Shown here: piece by piece, positions 1 to 6,720 of the stretch
Layout: every line of letters begins with the position of its first letter
How positions within the stretch are numbered: position 1 is the first letter of the stretch
From: a virus
Reading direction: 5' to 3' (one strand)
DNA length: 20,207 nucleotides
IMG/VR virus record: IMGVR_UViG_3300030103_001095
Location: 1-20,207 of that record
Notes under the pieces: generated by a model
Told to the model about the DNA's origin: nothing
Databases searched by the model: none
The model's input: only the letters and a program-made list of their open reading frames with translations
Position numbers and translations under genes: made by a program

Positions 1-78
1 GGCACCACCTAAACTAATTGTACCTGTTCCGGTCGTGGTGGTAGACTCTTTAACTCTGTCGTTTAAAACTAAAGCCAT
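1..78 (-). CDS. Tail-associated protein, N-terminal 26 residues only
   Basis: Partial gene: the start codon ATG is at 78 and the frame stays open to the window edge, giving 26 residues that begin MALVLNDRVKESTTTTGTGT. This opening, a short charged segment, a Thr run and then a Gly-Thr-Gly stretch, is one I recall at the N-terminus of tail or fibre-associated proteins next to head-tail adaptor genes in marine phages. It starts 6 bases after the stop of the 141-aa gene and shares its orientation, so it is probably the next cistron of the same operon. Function beyond tail or baseplate association cannot be judged from so little sequence. Confidence 0.6.
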   Translation of the reverse strand, partial: MALVLNDRVKESTTTTGTGTISLGGA

Positions 79-84
79 GATCTA

Positions 85-510
85 TTACGCGATTCTTATT
101 ATAGCTGTTGATGCACCTGCTGCAGGAAATTGTATTGTAAAATCTCCGTTAGTAGCAGTTTTGGTTCCTCCAAAATCTAGAACAACAACGAGTTTGTCAG
201 AGTTTGTATCGTTGTAAATAACTGCACCCACTGCTGATAAAGTTACTGATGAAAAAACTTCATCTGCAAAATCAACAAAAGCTGTGTTACTTGCAACAGC
301 AACCGCTTGACTATCTAAGGCATTTCCACCAGCAGAATAATTAGTACCTGAAGAAGAAACTTCGTTAGAGGTAGAATATGCAGTGCTTGATGTGGAATAT
401 CCAGAGATGTCTGTGTACAAAGCTATTTTAAAACTATTGCCACCGTTGGCAAAGTTGTGTGTTCCAGATAAGAGTTCTGATTTAAATGCATCTGGTATTA
501 TATTAGCCAT
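85..510 (-). CDS. 141-aa virion structural protein, tail-side, unknown function
   Basis: The product is Ser/Thr/Ala/Gly-rich and almost free of Cys, Trp and His, typical of beta-rich virion proteins. It starts MANIIPDAFKSELLSGTHNF and continues with a segment reading FKIALYT, a combination I recall from a widespread marine-phage family encoded just downstream of head-tail adaptors. The start ATG at 510 is preceded by AAAAGGAGACG, a good ribosome binding site. It lies 13 bases after the 227-aa adaptor-like gene and 6 bases before the partial tail gene. A tail or tail-tip structural role is inferred from position; no enzymatic motif is visible. Confidence 0.7.
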   Translation of the reverse strand: MANIIPDAFKSELLSGTHNFANGGNSFKIALYTDISGYSTSSTAYSTSNEVSSSGTNYSAGGNALDSQAVAVASNTAFVDFADEVFSSVTLSAVGAVIYNDTNSDKLVVVLDFGGTKTATNGDFTIQFPAAGASTAIIRIA

Positions 511-523
511 TTATCGTCTCCTT

Positions 524-1207
524 TTATTTCATTTTTGGTTGTGGTGATTGTAAGTCTAAACGAATTGCACCACTAGTGTATTCGTCTCTGCGTCTTCGAC
601 CTTGTTGTTCAGTCGCAAACGTTTGAAGAGCTTCTTGATAAGATGCCTCGTACATTTGTACCATATTATCTGGCCCTTTCAAGTATTTTAGAGTTTCTAC
701 CATACACCCATAAATCAACAAATCTTGAAAATTATTGGATATATATGTGCTAGTAGTATCAGAAGTAGTTATTGTATCGGGTTGTTTTATGTAAGCTAAA
801 GTCACAACATAAGCGGCGTTAGGTGTTGGAGCTACAACCCAGTTGTCAGAGTCCCAGTTAGCGTAATATCTAGGTTTCGCATAATCACTAGAGTTGTCAG
901 GATCTGGAAAATATTCAGCTAAAAAAGAAGTATCTACTTGTTCTAAAAAGAATTGATCAGAAGTCGTGGGATCTGTTAGTTGAACATATCTAATGATTCT
1001 AGTATCTGAAGGAACAGTAACAAATCTGTTACCTATTGTTAAATCTGAAGTAGCATAAAATTTTGTATCATCAGAATCCACAGACCTAAATATTCTATTT
1101 TCTACATTTTTAATAAGAGTGTTTAAAACACTATCAGTTAAAACTCCGTCGTCTACTTCGGTATAGTTTCTAATATTGACTCTTAATTCACTAAGGTTCA
1201 TTGTCAT
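524..1207 (-). CDS. Head-tail adaptor or tail-tube-like protein, 227 aa
   Basis: The N-terminal 45 residues are helical (LSELRVNIRNYTE, then a run of TLIKNVENRI). A middle part rich in beta and turn residues follows (FLEQVDTSFLAEYFPDP, KPRYYANWD, VVTLAYIKQPD), then a helical C-terminus (FQDLLIYGCMVETLKYLKGP) and a basic RRRR tail segment. This arrangement is what I recall for connector or adaptor proteins that dock beneath the portal and set up the tail tube. The start codon overlaps the stop of the 167-aa gene (ATGA), implying translational coupling. The C-terminal helix near residues 155-200, ending in MVQMYEASYQEAL, is the most family-like part. Adaptor versus tail-tube role is not resolved. 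Confidence 0.65.
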   Translation of the reverse strand: MTMNLSELRVNIRNYTEVDDGVLTDSVLNTLIKNVENRIFRSVDSDDTKFYATSDLTIGNRFVTVPSDTRIIRYVQLTDPTTSDQFFLEQVDTSFLAEYFPDPDNSSDYAKPRYYANWDSDNWVVAPTPNAAYVVTLAYIKQPDTITTSDTTSTYISNNFQDLLIYGCMVETLKYLKGPDNMVQMYEASYQEALQTFATEQQGRRRRDEYTSGAIRLDLQSPQPKMK

Positions 1208-1707
1208 GGTGATATCGTTACGGGCCCGGCTGATGCGTTTTCGCCCCCTCCTTTTACATTTCCTGCAGTTGCTGTATCTGTATCTACACTAAAAGTATAA
1301 GTATCAGCATCGACCTTTGTTATTGTATAGCCTGCAGCTTTATTAATATTAGTTCCAGAAATACCATCAAAGCTAATTGCATTTCTAAATCGAACTGTAT
1401 CACTAGATGCCCTACCGTGATTTATTTCTGTAACTGTTATAGTTGAAGAACTTGCACTTCCTGTTTTAAAAGAATTTATATTTAATAAAACAGCAACAGT
1501 TGGTTCAGTTCTATCTACTCTTGCATTTTGTAGAGCTTCTGGATCTGCAGCATGAACTTTTAATTCTAATTGTGGTTGTTTAGGTTCAAACTCTGAAATA
1601 TGAACTCTTGATCCGTTCCATTCTCTTACCATTTCACTGTAAGGAAATTCCATTCCACTTCTATCTGAAATAGATTTAGCGTATTTACCTCTTGCAAAAT
1701 TTGTCAT
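1204..1707 (-). CDS. 167-aa head-tail region protein with C-terminal Ig-like/tail-tube-type segment
   Basis: Two parts are visible. Residues 1-65 read as a conserved phage N-terminus (NFARGKYAKSISDRSGMEF, then MVREWNG, FEPKQPQLE and HAADPEAL). Residues 75-165 are Ser/Thr/Val-rich and contain an NHGRASSDTVRF ... SFDGISGTNINKAAGYTITK ... DTYTFSV pattern, which matches a small beta-sandwich module frequent in phage tail and adaptor proteins. The gene overlaps both neighbours by an ATGA motif, so the three genes at 2417-524 form one tightly coupled set. A role at the head-tail junction is inferred from context. The N-terminal family is recalled only from other marine phages and has no assigned function. 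Confidence 0.65.
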   Translation of the reverse strand: MTNFARGKYAKSISDRSGMEFPYSEMVREWNGSRVHISEFEPKQPQLELKVHAADPEALQNARVDRTEPTVAVLLNINSFKTGSASSSTITVTEINHGRASSDTVRFRNAISFDGISGTNINKAAGYTITKVDADTYTFSVDTDTATAGNVKGGGENASAGPVTISP

Positions 1708-2417
1708 GTTGTTGGAAAGTATACCTTTGGTGTTAAGAAAGTGCTAGTAGAAGAACTATCTTCATTTAAAGCTCTTGTTAATTCATCTTCATATAATAAT
1801 TTTAAATTTTGTGATCTATCTGGAGCTATTTTTAAACTCAAATAATAAGATAACCCTGCACACATACATGGTATAAAACGATATACAATATCTGTTTGAT
1901 TTGTGTATGCTCCAGCATCTTCAATTCTTTTTAGATAATAAAATTTTAATAGAAAATTAGATCCTGAGAAACTACTACTTGGAGTTTGATATAAAAATAT
2001 ACTAGGGGAAGTTGTTCTATCAACATAATACTGACTAGGAGTACCTTTAGATAGTTTGTTTGCGATTGCAGAATATGATGATCTGTCTATTTTAGATATA
2101 GGAGTATCAACAGGTGCTGTGGCAGTAGTATTATTTCTAACATAAGCTTCTAAAATTTCATTTACATTACCAGGAAAATTAGTGCTATCTGTGGTTGCAT
2201 TATATTCAGCTTGACCTTCTACTAAAGGCACCGCGGCTAAATCTATTTTCCATAGATGAAGTCCTCTATTTCCCCATTCAGAAAAAAGTATATTTAAAGA
2301 ACGTCTAGCGCTTTTTAATCCATAACCTGTTCGAGCCGTCATTCCACATCGTTCGTATGCTTCTTGAATTATCTCATCAATATCTAGATCAAAAGCAGTT
2401 GTACCTGAAGTGGCCAT
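1704..2417 (-). CDS. Head-tail adaptor-like protein, 237 aa
   Basis: The N-terminus reads DIDEIIQEAYERCGMTARTG and continues with SARRSLNILFSEWGNRGLHLW, a helical signature I recognise from phage adaptor proteins that bind the portal ring. The middle holds beta-rich Asn/Thr/Ser segments and an SKIDRSSYSAIANK element. The C-terminal third (VYRFIPCMCAGLSYYLSLK, then LKLLYEDELTRALNED) is helical again, as in connector proteins. The gene follows the 94-aa gene of cassette A after 9 bases and overlaps the 167-aa gene by 4 bases. It is the first single-copy gene after the duplicated cassette, so it should serve whichever capsid is built. Exact fold class is uncertain. Confidence 0.7.
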   Translation of the reverse strand: MATSGTTAFDLDIDEIIQEAYERCGMTARTGYGLKSARRSLNILFSEWGNRGLHLWKIDLAAVPLVEGQAEYNATTDSTNFPGNVNEILEAYVRNNTTATAPVDTPISKIDRSSYSAIANKLSKGTPSQYYVDRTTSPSIFLYQTPSSSFSGSNFLLKFYYLKRIEDAGAYTNQTDIVYRFIPCMCAGLSYYLSLKIAPDRSQNLKLLYEDELTRALNEDSSSTSTFLTPKVYFPTT

Positions 2418-2426
2418 TGTTTAATC

Positions 2427-2711
2427 CTATTTGTCTATCATTAAAGTAGCTGCATCTATGTTTGTAATTGTAGAAATTTTCATTCCACCAGGAAATAATA
2501 TTCCGTCTTCTGGGACATTCATAGAAAATACATCACCGTTAGGAACGTCAGCTTGAAATAAAGTTGAGCTATCTGTGTTGTCTTGCAATATAATTGTTCC
2601 TGCTCCACCACCGTCAGATGCTAAAATAATTCCTCTGAGTCTAGTTCTCCCTGCAAAAACTACTCCTGCTGATGTAAACCTAACTGCTTTTACGTCACCT
2701 TTACTTGCCAT
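2427..2711 (-). CDS. 94-aa beta-rich structural protein, cassette A copy
   Basis: A small Gly/Asp-rich protein with alternating hydrophobic strands (LRGIILASDGGGAGTIILQD, ADVPNGDVFSMNVPEDGILF). It matches the 90-aa protein at 10908-11180 in length, in the R-L-x-x-I ... G-x-x-G-x-I-x-L-x-D pattern, in a central GD motif and in the same relative place two genes after a capsid gene. They are therefore probably distant paralogues. A head or head-completion role is inferred. The start ATG at 2711 has AAAGGAG seven bases upstream. Just upstream lies a perfect 10-bp hairpin that may influence this ribosome binding site. Confidence 0.65.
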   Translation of the reverse strand: MASKGDVKAVRFTSAGVVFAGRTRLRGIILASDGGGAGTIILQDNTDSSTLFQADVPNGDVFSMNVPEDGILFPGGMKISTITNIDAATLMIDK

Positions 2712-2717
2712 TTTTTT

Positions 2718-2751
2718 CTCCTTTGCATAGGAGCCCTCTTGGAGGGCTCCT
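2718..2751 (-). promoter_or_regulatory. Perfect 10-bp hairpin with an alternative pairing to the next ribosome binding site
   Basis: Bases 2729-2738 pair perfectly with 2742-2751 around a 3-base loop. On the minus strand the hairpin is followed by the AGGAG ribosome binding site of the 94-aa gene (2718-2722) and not by a U-run, so it is not a classical terminator. The 3' arm of the hairpin ends in CTCCT (2729-2733), which can also pair with that AGGAG across a 6-base loop. The two structures are mutually exclusive. Control of downstream translation, or an mRNA processing or stability element, is inference. Confidence 0.45.
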
Positions 2752-2760
2752 AATTAATCA

Positions 2761-3297
2761 TTAACTTACTGCAGCACTAAATGGTGTTGCTGGTGTTCCG
2801 GTACATCCGGAATCAACAGATACTTTCCATTTACCTGAAGCAAGAACTGTACAAACAATTTTTGAGTAAGTTACACCACCAGTTGTGCTACCGTTTAAAG
2901 TGATAGTATCTGATGTTGAAGCTGTTTCAAAACCAACGACATTGTCGGATGAGTCATCAATAAATAATGCACTTCCTACCATAACGTCAGTTGCATTTGC
3001 AACTTGAACAACTAAGTCACCTGTCTTTGTAATATCTGCAAAAATTTCGATAGTAGCGCCGACGTTGCTTAGATTGTTTAAGTCTGGCCCTGGCCCTGCA
3101 ACGGCAGAATCAGAGTTTGCATTTGTTGCTGGTAATGTGTAAGTCACAGCGCCTGCAGCAGAGTTGTAAACAATTCTTCCTGCGTGGCTAGCTGTTGTCA
3201 AGCTATCGCTTGAGTTTACTGTTACTACATTACCTGGCCCTGTACTAAAAAAACCTTTTTTAGATACAACTGGACCTTGAAATGTGGTTGTTCCCAT
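2761..3297 (-). CDS. 178-aa beta-rich head protein, cassette A copy
   Basis: The protein is Ser/Thr/Val/Gly-rich with strand-like segments (GRIVYNSAAGAVTYTLPA, ATIEIFADITKTGDLVVQVA, SGKWKVSVDSG). It starts MGTTTFQGPVVSKKG, resembling MANRTTFTGIVRSNGG at the start of the 173-aa protein in the equivalent position of cassette B. The rest has diverged or been replaced, so homology is supported only for the first 15 or so residues and by synteny. Two Cys residues lie near the C-terminus. The start has a very strong GGAGGT ribosome binding site, and its leader carries an 8-bp inverted repeat. It is probably a virion structural or head-fibre-like protein; no specific function is recognisable. Confidence 0.6.
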   Translation of the reverse strand: MGTTTFQGPVVSKKGFFSTGPGNVVTVNSSDSLTTASHAGRIVYNSAAGAVTYTLPATNANSDSAVAGPGPDLNNLSNVGATIEIFADITKTGDLVVQVANATDVMVGSALFIDDSSDNVVGFETASTSDTITLNGSTTGGVTYSKIVCTVLASGKWKVSVDSGCTGTPATPFSAAVS

Positions 3298-3319
3298 TTT
3301 TTACCTCCGTAGTAAAAAT

Positions 3320-3361
3320 ACATACAGTCTCTACGTTCGTCTGCTAGGCCAGTCTGTATGT
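3320..3361 (-). repeat. 8-bp inverted repeat in the leader of the 178-aa gene
   Basis: ACATACAG at 3320-3327 is complementary to CTGTATGT at 3354-3361, with 26 bases between. It lies in the 117-base gap between the 61-aa gene and the 178-aa gene, just before the GGAGGT ribosome binding site. The long loop makes it either a transcript stem-loop or a symmetric protein-binding site. The gap holds no other convincing gene; the longest minus-strand reading after an ATG is 9 codons. Confidence 0.35.
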
Positions 3362-3414
3362 TAGTTTATTTTCCTAGAAGGTTAAATATAGCCATTTTTA
3401 TTTAGAGAGCAAGT

Positions 3415-3600
3415 TTATTTAAAAAATAAATGACTCTCATAGTCTTGGTGTCTCCATCTTATTTTAGCTAAGATTCTTTTAATTCTCTCTTCAATAGATT
3501 TCATTTCAAGAGTTTCTTTACCAGAATTAAGATAATGAGAATTCCACTGAGATTCGAGTTTAATTTTCTCAGCGATTAAAGACTGTGATACTGCGGTCAT
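3415..3600 (-). CDS. 61-aa hypothetical protein unique to the end of cassette A
   Basis: The reading frame is open from a TTG at 3618, but ATG at 3600 is the better start: AAGGAG sits 7 bases before it, and the TTG codon overlaps that ribosome binding site. From ATG the product is 61 residues, mostly helical and charged (IAEKIKLESQWNSHYL, SIEERIKRILAKIRWRHQDY), with no membrane segment or Cys. I do not recognise the family. It has no counterpart after the capsid gene of cassette B. It is the first gene after the capsid terminator and after a promoter candidate, so it may be transcribed independently of the capsid genes. Confidence 0.6.
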   Translation of the reverse strand: MTAVSQSLIAEKIKLESQWNSHYLNSGKETLEMKSIEERIKRILAKIRWRHQDYESHLFFK

Positions 3601-3619
3601 AATATATCTCCTTGTCAAT

Positions 3620-3649
3620 ATTATCCGCTTTAATTTCCCATAAAGTCAA
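3620..3649 (-). promoter_or_regulatory. Sigma70-like promoter candidate after capsid gene A
   Basis: On the minus strand TTGACT (3649-3644, five of six consensus bases) is followed after 18 bases by GATAAT (3625-3620, five of six). It lies immediately downstream of the intrinsic terminator that ends the capsid transcript, as expected for a new transcription unit. Against it, the predicted start of transcription is close to the AAGGAG of the 61-aa gene, leaving almost no leader. No transcript evidence is available. Confidence 0.45.
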
Positions 3650-3665
3650 GGAACTTTCCCATAAA
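3634..3665 (-). repeat. 11-bp direct repeat at 21-bp period flanking the -35 box
   Basis: TTTCCCATAAA occurs on the plus strand at 3634-3644 and again at 3655-3665, with starts 21 bp apart, two helical turns. One copy lies in the spacer of the promoter candidate and one just upstream of the -35 box, so a dimeric regulator could contact both on the same DNA face. The second copy runs into the A-tract of the terminator, so part of the match could be incidental. Confidence 0.4.
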
Positions 3666-3687
3666 AAAAGGGGCCATAAGGCCCCTT
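3663..3687 (-). terminator. Intrinsic terminator after capsid gene A
   Basis: GGGGCC at 3670-3675 pairs with GGCCCC at 3680-3685 around an ATAA loop, extended by two A-T pairs at each side. In the minus-strand transcript it is followed by seven U (3669-3663). It lies 26 bases past the stop of the capsid gene. A terminator at the same place also follows capsid gene B. Confidence 0.85.
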
Positions 3688-3712
3688 CTAAAAGTATTTA
3701 TAAAATTACTTA

Positions 3713-4618
3713 TTATGCACCTGGTGAACCAAAGATACCTCTGAAGTCAGAGAAGCCGAAAGAATATCTCTCTCTTGCTTTGTATCTTACGTTACCGGTA
3801 TCAAAATCACCTTCCATTGAAGTTTTGATTGGTGATCTTTCAAAGTATTTCATACCGTTAGGAACATCAGTGATAATGAAGAAAGCATCAGTATCAGTTA
3901 AGTAGTTGTTCACTACATAACCTTGTGGGACCATTCCCATGCTCTTTAATGCATTCAAGTCATTATCTGCTGTGCCAACTCTATTAGCAGATTTCATAAT
4001 TCTCTCTGCTGTGAATTGAAGTTCTGAAGGAATAATCATTTTTACTCCTTGTGCTGCAACTTTCAATCCTCTCTCATCTCTGAATGCATTAATATCAATT
4101 AATGCTTGTTCAATAGATGTTTCAGAGAGATCAGCAGATGTTGCTAATTCATTGCTGACAGTACCAAAGATAGTTGGGTGGTCAGTAGCACAAAGCTCCT
4201 TACCATCACCACCTGCAAAGCTAGAGTTAAAAGCTCTGTTTAATACGTTAGCTGCTTTCACCTGTTTGGTGTTAGCCATTGAACGTGCTAAAGCTTTTGT
4301 GTATCTGCTTGACAGTCTATCATAAAGGTTGTCTTCAATAGCTTCCTCTGTAATTGCGAAAGCTAATGCAACAGTCTCATGCTGATATCTTGCTGTGTAG
4401 GTTTCCTGACCATTGTCATAGACAACGCCGGAACCCTCTGGTTTAACACTAGCACCTGCGAAACCACTTAACATTACTTCCTCTTCGAAAGCTCTGTCTG
4501 AAGTTTCTTTGGTGTAGATTTCCTCGTGTTGATTTTCATAACGATTGTATTCCAAGCCGAATAGTGCATTCAAACCTGGCTCTAGTTCTTTAACTAGTTG
4601 ATTACGTGATATAGCCAT
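3713..4618 (-). CDS. Major capsid protein, copy A (301 aa)
   Basis: The protein of the icosahedral shell. It begins MAISRNQLVKELEPGLNALF and contains a helix-rich stretch (FAITEEAIEDNLYDRLSSRY, then ALARSMANTKQVKAANVLN) typical of the spine-helix region of HK97-fold capsid proteins in the Mu gpT-like group. It ends with VRYKARERYSFGFSDFRGIF. The 301-residue length fits a compact capsid protein. It aligns along its whole length with the 307-aa copy at 11825-12748, about 70% identical by eye. The ends and the residue 85-130 helix region are nearly identical, with variation around residues 30-80 and 130-160. The start has AGGAGT upstream. It follows the decoration-like gene by 16 bases and ends at an intrinsic terminator, as expected for a very highly expressed gene. 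The fold assignment is recalled; the paralogy is directly visible. Confidence 0.9.
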   Translation of the reverse strand: MAISRNQLVKELEPGLNALFGLEYNRYENQHEEIYTKETSDRAFEEEVMLSGFAGASVKPEGSGVVYDNGQETYTARYQHETVALAFAITEEAIEDNLYDRLSSRYTKALARSMANTKQVKAANVLNRAFNSSFAGGDGKELCATDHPTIFGTVSNELATSADLSETSIEQALIDINAFRDERGLKVAAQGVKMIIPSELQFTAERIMKSANRVGTADNDLNALKSMGMVPQGYVVNNYLTDTDAFFIITDVPNGMKYFERSPIKTSMEGDFDTGNVRYKARERYSFGFSDFRGIFGSPGA

Positions 4619-4634
4619 AATTTAATTACTCCTA

Positions 4635-5204
4635 TTATAATGCTGTGTGGAATGTGTGTTCGTTGATATAAACAATGTAGTTTATATTATCAGAACCCAA
4701 TTCGCTATTGTTCGGATCAGTAGATATACCGACAACTCTTAGTTGGCCGTCAGTTGCAGCTAAATCTGACACGTCTAATTCAACATTGGATGTTCCATTT
4801 ACTGTTGAACCAGCAGCGTACACGATATCTGCTACTTTAAATATATCTGTTCTTGCTGAAGCACCATCACCTTGTACTTCGAATCTTTCGTAAGGATCGT
4901 CATATACGAAAGCGTCAATATCACCAGAAGTGATATTAGTTTGTGTGTAATGGTTTCGAAACGTTGGTTTTCCGGTTGTTGGATCTGTAAAATTACATCC
5001 CCAAAATACACCTAGTAGTGTATTGCCAGCAGCAGCCACATCAATAAAACCTGTGTTAGAGGCTTGTGGTATAACAGGGTCGCCTTGGAAGATAGAAGAC
5101 GCTTCGTTGTCTGCTATCTGATATTCGGACATACCCTGGTTATCTGCGTTTTGTCCAATCTTACCAACAGGTTTCAAACCATTTGGGCTATCTTGATTTG
5201 CCAT
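4635..5204 (-). CDS. Head decoration-like structural protein, copy A (189 aa)
   Basis: A Gly/Asp/Asn/Thr-rich beta-type protein encoded directly before the capsid gene. It shares with the 192-aa copy in cassette B the N-terminus MANQ, an SIFxGDPV motif, a GVFxGCxxTDPTxxKPTFxNHY block near residues 65-85, a YAAGST segment and a C-terminal NxxxxVxINxH ending. Overall identity to that copy is only around 35-40% by eye, far below that of the capsid proteins. A surface-exposed shell protein would tolerate such divergence. AAAGGAG lies before the start. The decoration role comes from position and composition; a second shell or minor capsid protein is the alternative. Confidence 0.7.
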   Translation of the reverse strand: MANQDSPNGLKPVGKIGQNADNQGMSEYQIADNEASSIFQGDPVIPQASNTGFIDVAAAGNTLLGVFWGCNFTDPTTGKPTFRNHYTQTNITSGDIDAFVYDDPYERFEVQGDGASARTDIFKVADIVYAAGSTVNGTSNVELDVSDLAATDGQLRVVGISTDPNNSELGSDNINYIVYINEHTFHTAL

Positions 5205-5255
5205 TTTGTTTTACTCCTTTGTTAGTTTAATTGATGATTCGGAATAACTAAAAGA

Positions 5256-5723
5256 TTAGTTCTTCTTGGAGCCACCAAAAGTTACACGGCTCTGTCGATC
5301 TTGATTGATCGGCATCGCATTATGCTGCTCCTTCATAAGATCGTTTTCAACTGCTTGTTCTCGATCAGCTACTTGTTGTTTAAAGTATTCTTCTCGAGAT
5401 TTTGCGATCTCTTCCGGTATCCTAGCTAGCAGTAGGCCACCAACTCCGATTACCCCACTATGTTTTCCGTCTTGTACGGTTGGAAAATCTTCTTCTGGAT
5501 ATTCATCAGCTCTCACTAATTCCCATCCAGACCTCATTTTACCCATGATATTTTTAGTATCATCTAGGCCCATACTTTCGGCTCTTATCCAACGGTGTCT
5601 GTATCCTGTTGGAGCAGGGGGTGCATCTAAAGATGATGGAGGAGTCCAAACTTGTTTTCGAGACTCTTTAACTCGAGTTTGACTCGCGCGGGAAGTTTTA
5701 TTTATCTTAGTTTCGTTTTCCAT
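5256..5723 (-). CDS. 155-aa conserved head-assembly protein, copy A, unknown function
   Basis: The N-terminus is basic and disordered-looking (KTSRASQTRVKESRKQ). It is followed by PPSSLDAPPAPTGYRHRWIR, a GWELVRADEYP motif, then HSGVIGVGGLLLARIPEEIA and a charged helical C-terminus. The same blocks occur in the 151-aa copy of cassette B at roughly 55-60% identity, making it the best-conserved pair after the capsid proteins. I recall this family between scaffold and capsid genes of marine phages, but no function is known to me. Strong co-conservation with the capsid protein suggests direct contact with it. It starts 4 bases after the scaffold-like gene ends. Confidence 0.7.
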   Translation of the reverse strand: MENETKINKTSRASQTRVKESRKQVWTPPSSLDAPPAPTGYRHRWIRAESMGLDDTKNIMGKMRSGWELVRADEYPEEDFPTVQDGKHSGVIGVGGLLLARIPEEIAKSREEYFKQQVADREQAVENDLMKEQHNAMPINQDRQSRVTFGGSKKN

Positions 5724-5727
5724 ATGC

Positions 5728-6705
5728 TTATGCCTCCTTCGCGACTAATTGTTTCGCATATTCTTCAAGTGGCACACCTAATCGTTTAGCTATTGCGACC
5801 TGTGATGGTGTGAGTTTCACAGTTTTACGGCGTCCTGTCATTGCCGGACGTTTGGCTGAAGCTACAGTTTGAGAAGGTTTCTCTTGTGTAGTATTTTCTG
5901 TTGTACCAAATTTTTGAGGAAATTCAAGTCTTATCCTTTTATCCACTTCTTGATAATACTCTTCACTAGAAGGATCATATCCTTCTTCCTCAGTTAGTTT
6001 CTTGTGTATGTCAAATGCTGTATAAGTCATAGCATTATCAGTGCCAAACCAAGTGTTTTTAGCTGCCCAGGCTTCCGCTTTAGGGTCCATTTCCTGCGCT
6101 GCTTGTTTTAGCTGCGCTGGATTAGCATAACCTCCTTGTGGTTGTGCGACAGGTTTTTCTTCCTCCTGTAAAGACCTAGTAGGTTTTTGTGCTTTGACTT
6201 GATTTAATCTTGCAGCATCCATGGTCAAAGAAGATATCTCTGTTTGAGCTGCTATTTGAGCATCTACGTCCTGTGCATCTATAGCTGATTTTAATTTTAT
6301 TTTAGCTGCTTCAAGGTTTGATTTTACTCTGTTTTCAAATTCAGAAACATAGTTTGTATCTAAACTTTGATATCTGTCTTGAAGTTCTTTTTGTCTATCT
6401 GCTATTGTTTTTGCATAGGTAATCGCTTCTTCTTTCTGACGTTCTGCTTCACGCATTTTACGTGTAAGCTTTGCAATTCTCTTTTTTACACCTTCGCTAT
6501 ATTGTTCAAGTTCTTCTTTCTGTGGTGCTTCTTCTTTTGTTTCTTCAGTTTCTTGTGTTGTATCTTCTCCCGAATCAGTTGTTTCTTCAACTTGTAATTC
6601 TTCTTTTTGTTCTGGTGCAGAATTATCTTTATCTAAATCTATTTCTGCTCCCTCTACTTCACCAACGTCAACCATTGGTTCTTCTCTTTTTAGTTCTTCG
6701 GGCAT
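5728..6705 (-). CDS. Scaffold-like capsid assembly protein, copy A (325 aa)
   Basis: Residues 1-75 are strongly acidic and low in complexity (Glu, Asp and Thr runs). Residues 75-175 form a long charged coiled coil (VKKRIAKLTRKMREAERQKE). Residues 205-260 carry an AEAWAAKNTWFG ... AMTYTAFDIHKKL ... EEYYQEVDKRI block. The C-terminus is a compact basic helix (VKLTPSQVAIAKRLGVPLEEYAK). Acidic N-terminus, coiled coil and short basic C-terminal capsid-binding helix are the classic layout of phage scaffolding proteins, and the position just before the capsid genes agrees. No protease motif is visible. The cassette B copy has the same architecture; its C-terminal helix is nearly identical while the coiled coil has diverged. 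Confidence 0.8.
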   Translation of the reverse strand: MPEELKREEPMVDVGEVEGAEIDLDKDNSAPEQKEELQVEETTDSGEDTTQETEETKEEAPQKEELEQYSEGVKKRIAKLTRKMREAERQKEEAITYAKTIADRQKELQDRYQSLDTNYVSEFENRVKSNLEAAKIKLKSAIDAQDVDAQIAAQTEISSLTMDAARLNQVKAQKPTRSLQEEEKPVAQPQGGYANPAQLKQAAQEMDPKAEAWAAKNTWFGTDNAMTYTAFDIHKKLTEEEGYDPSSEEYYQEVDKRIRLEFPQKFGTTENTTQEKPSQTVASAKRPAMTGRRKTVKLTPSQVAIAKRLGVPLEEYAKQLVAKEA

Positions 6706-6720
6706 AGTTTTCTCCTATGT

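Noticed and set aside
2729-2751. Perfect hairpin considered as an intrinsic terminator
   Set aside because: No U-run follows on the minus strand; the next bases are the ribosome binding site of the 94-aa gene. Listed as a possible regulatory or processing element.
3385-3412. TTGCTC-16-TATATT promoter-like pair before the 178-aa gene
   Set aside because: The -35 box matches only three of six bases and the spacing is at the short limit; too weak to list in A+T-rich DNA.
3301-3414. 9-codon minus-strand frame MAIFNLLGK before the 178-aa gene
   Set aside because: No ribosome binding site and too short to distinguish from chance.
3415-3618. 67-residue version of the small gene after capsid gene A, starting at TTG 3618
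   Set aside because: The TTG overlaps the AAGGAG ribosome binding site that serves ATG at 3600; the 61-residue form is better supported.
6367-6707. Plus-strand frames rich in Phe, Leu and Cys opposite the scaffold gene
   Set aside because: They are the complement of Glu/Lys-rich codons in the scaffold acidic and coiled-coil region and do not look like real membrane proteins.
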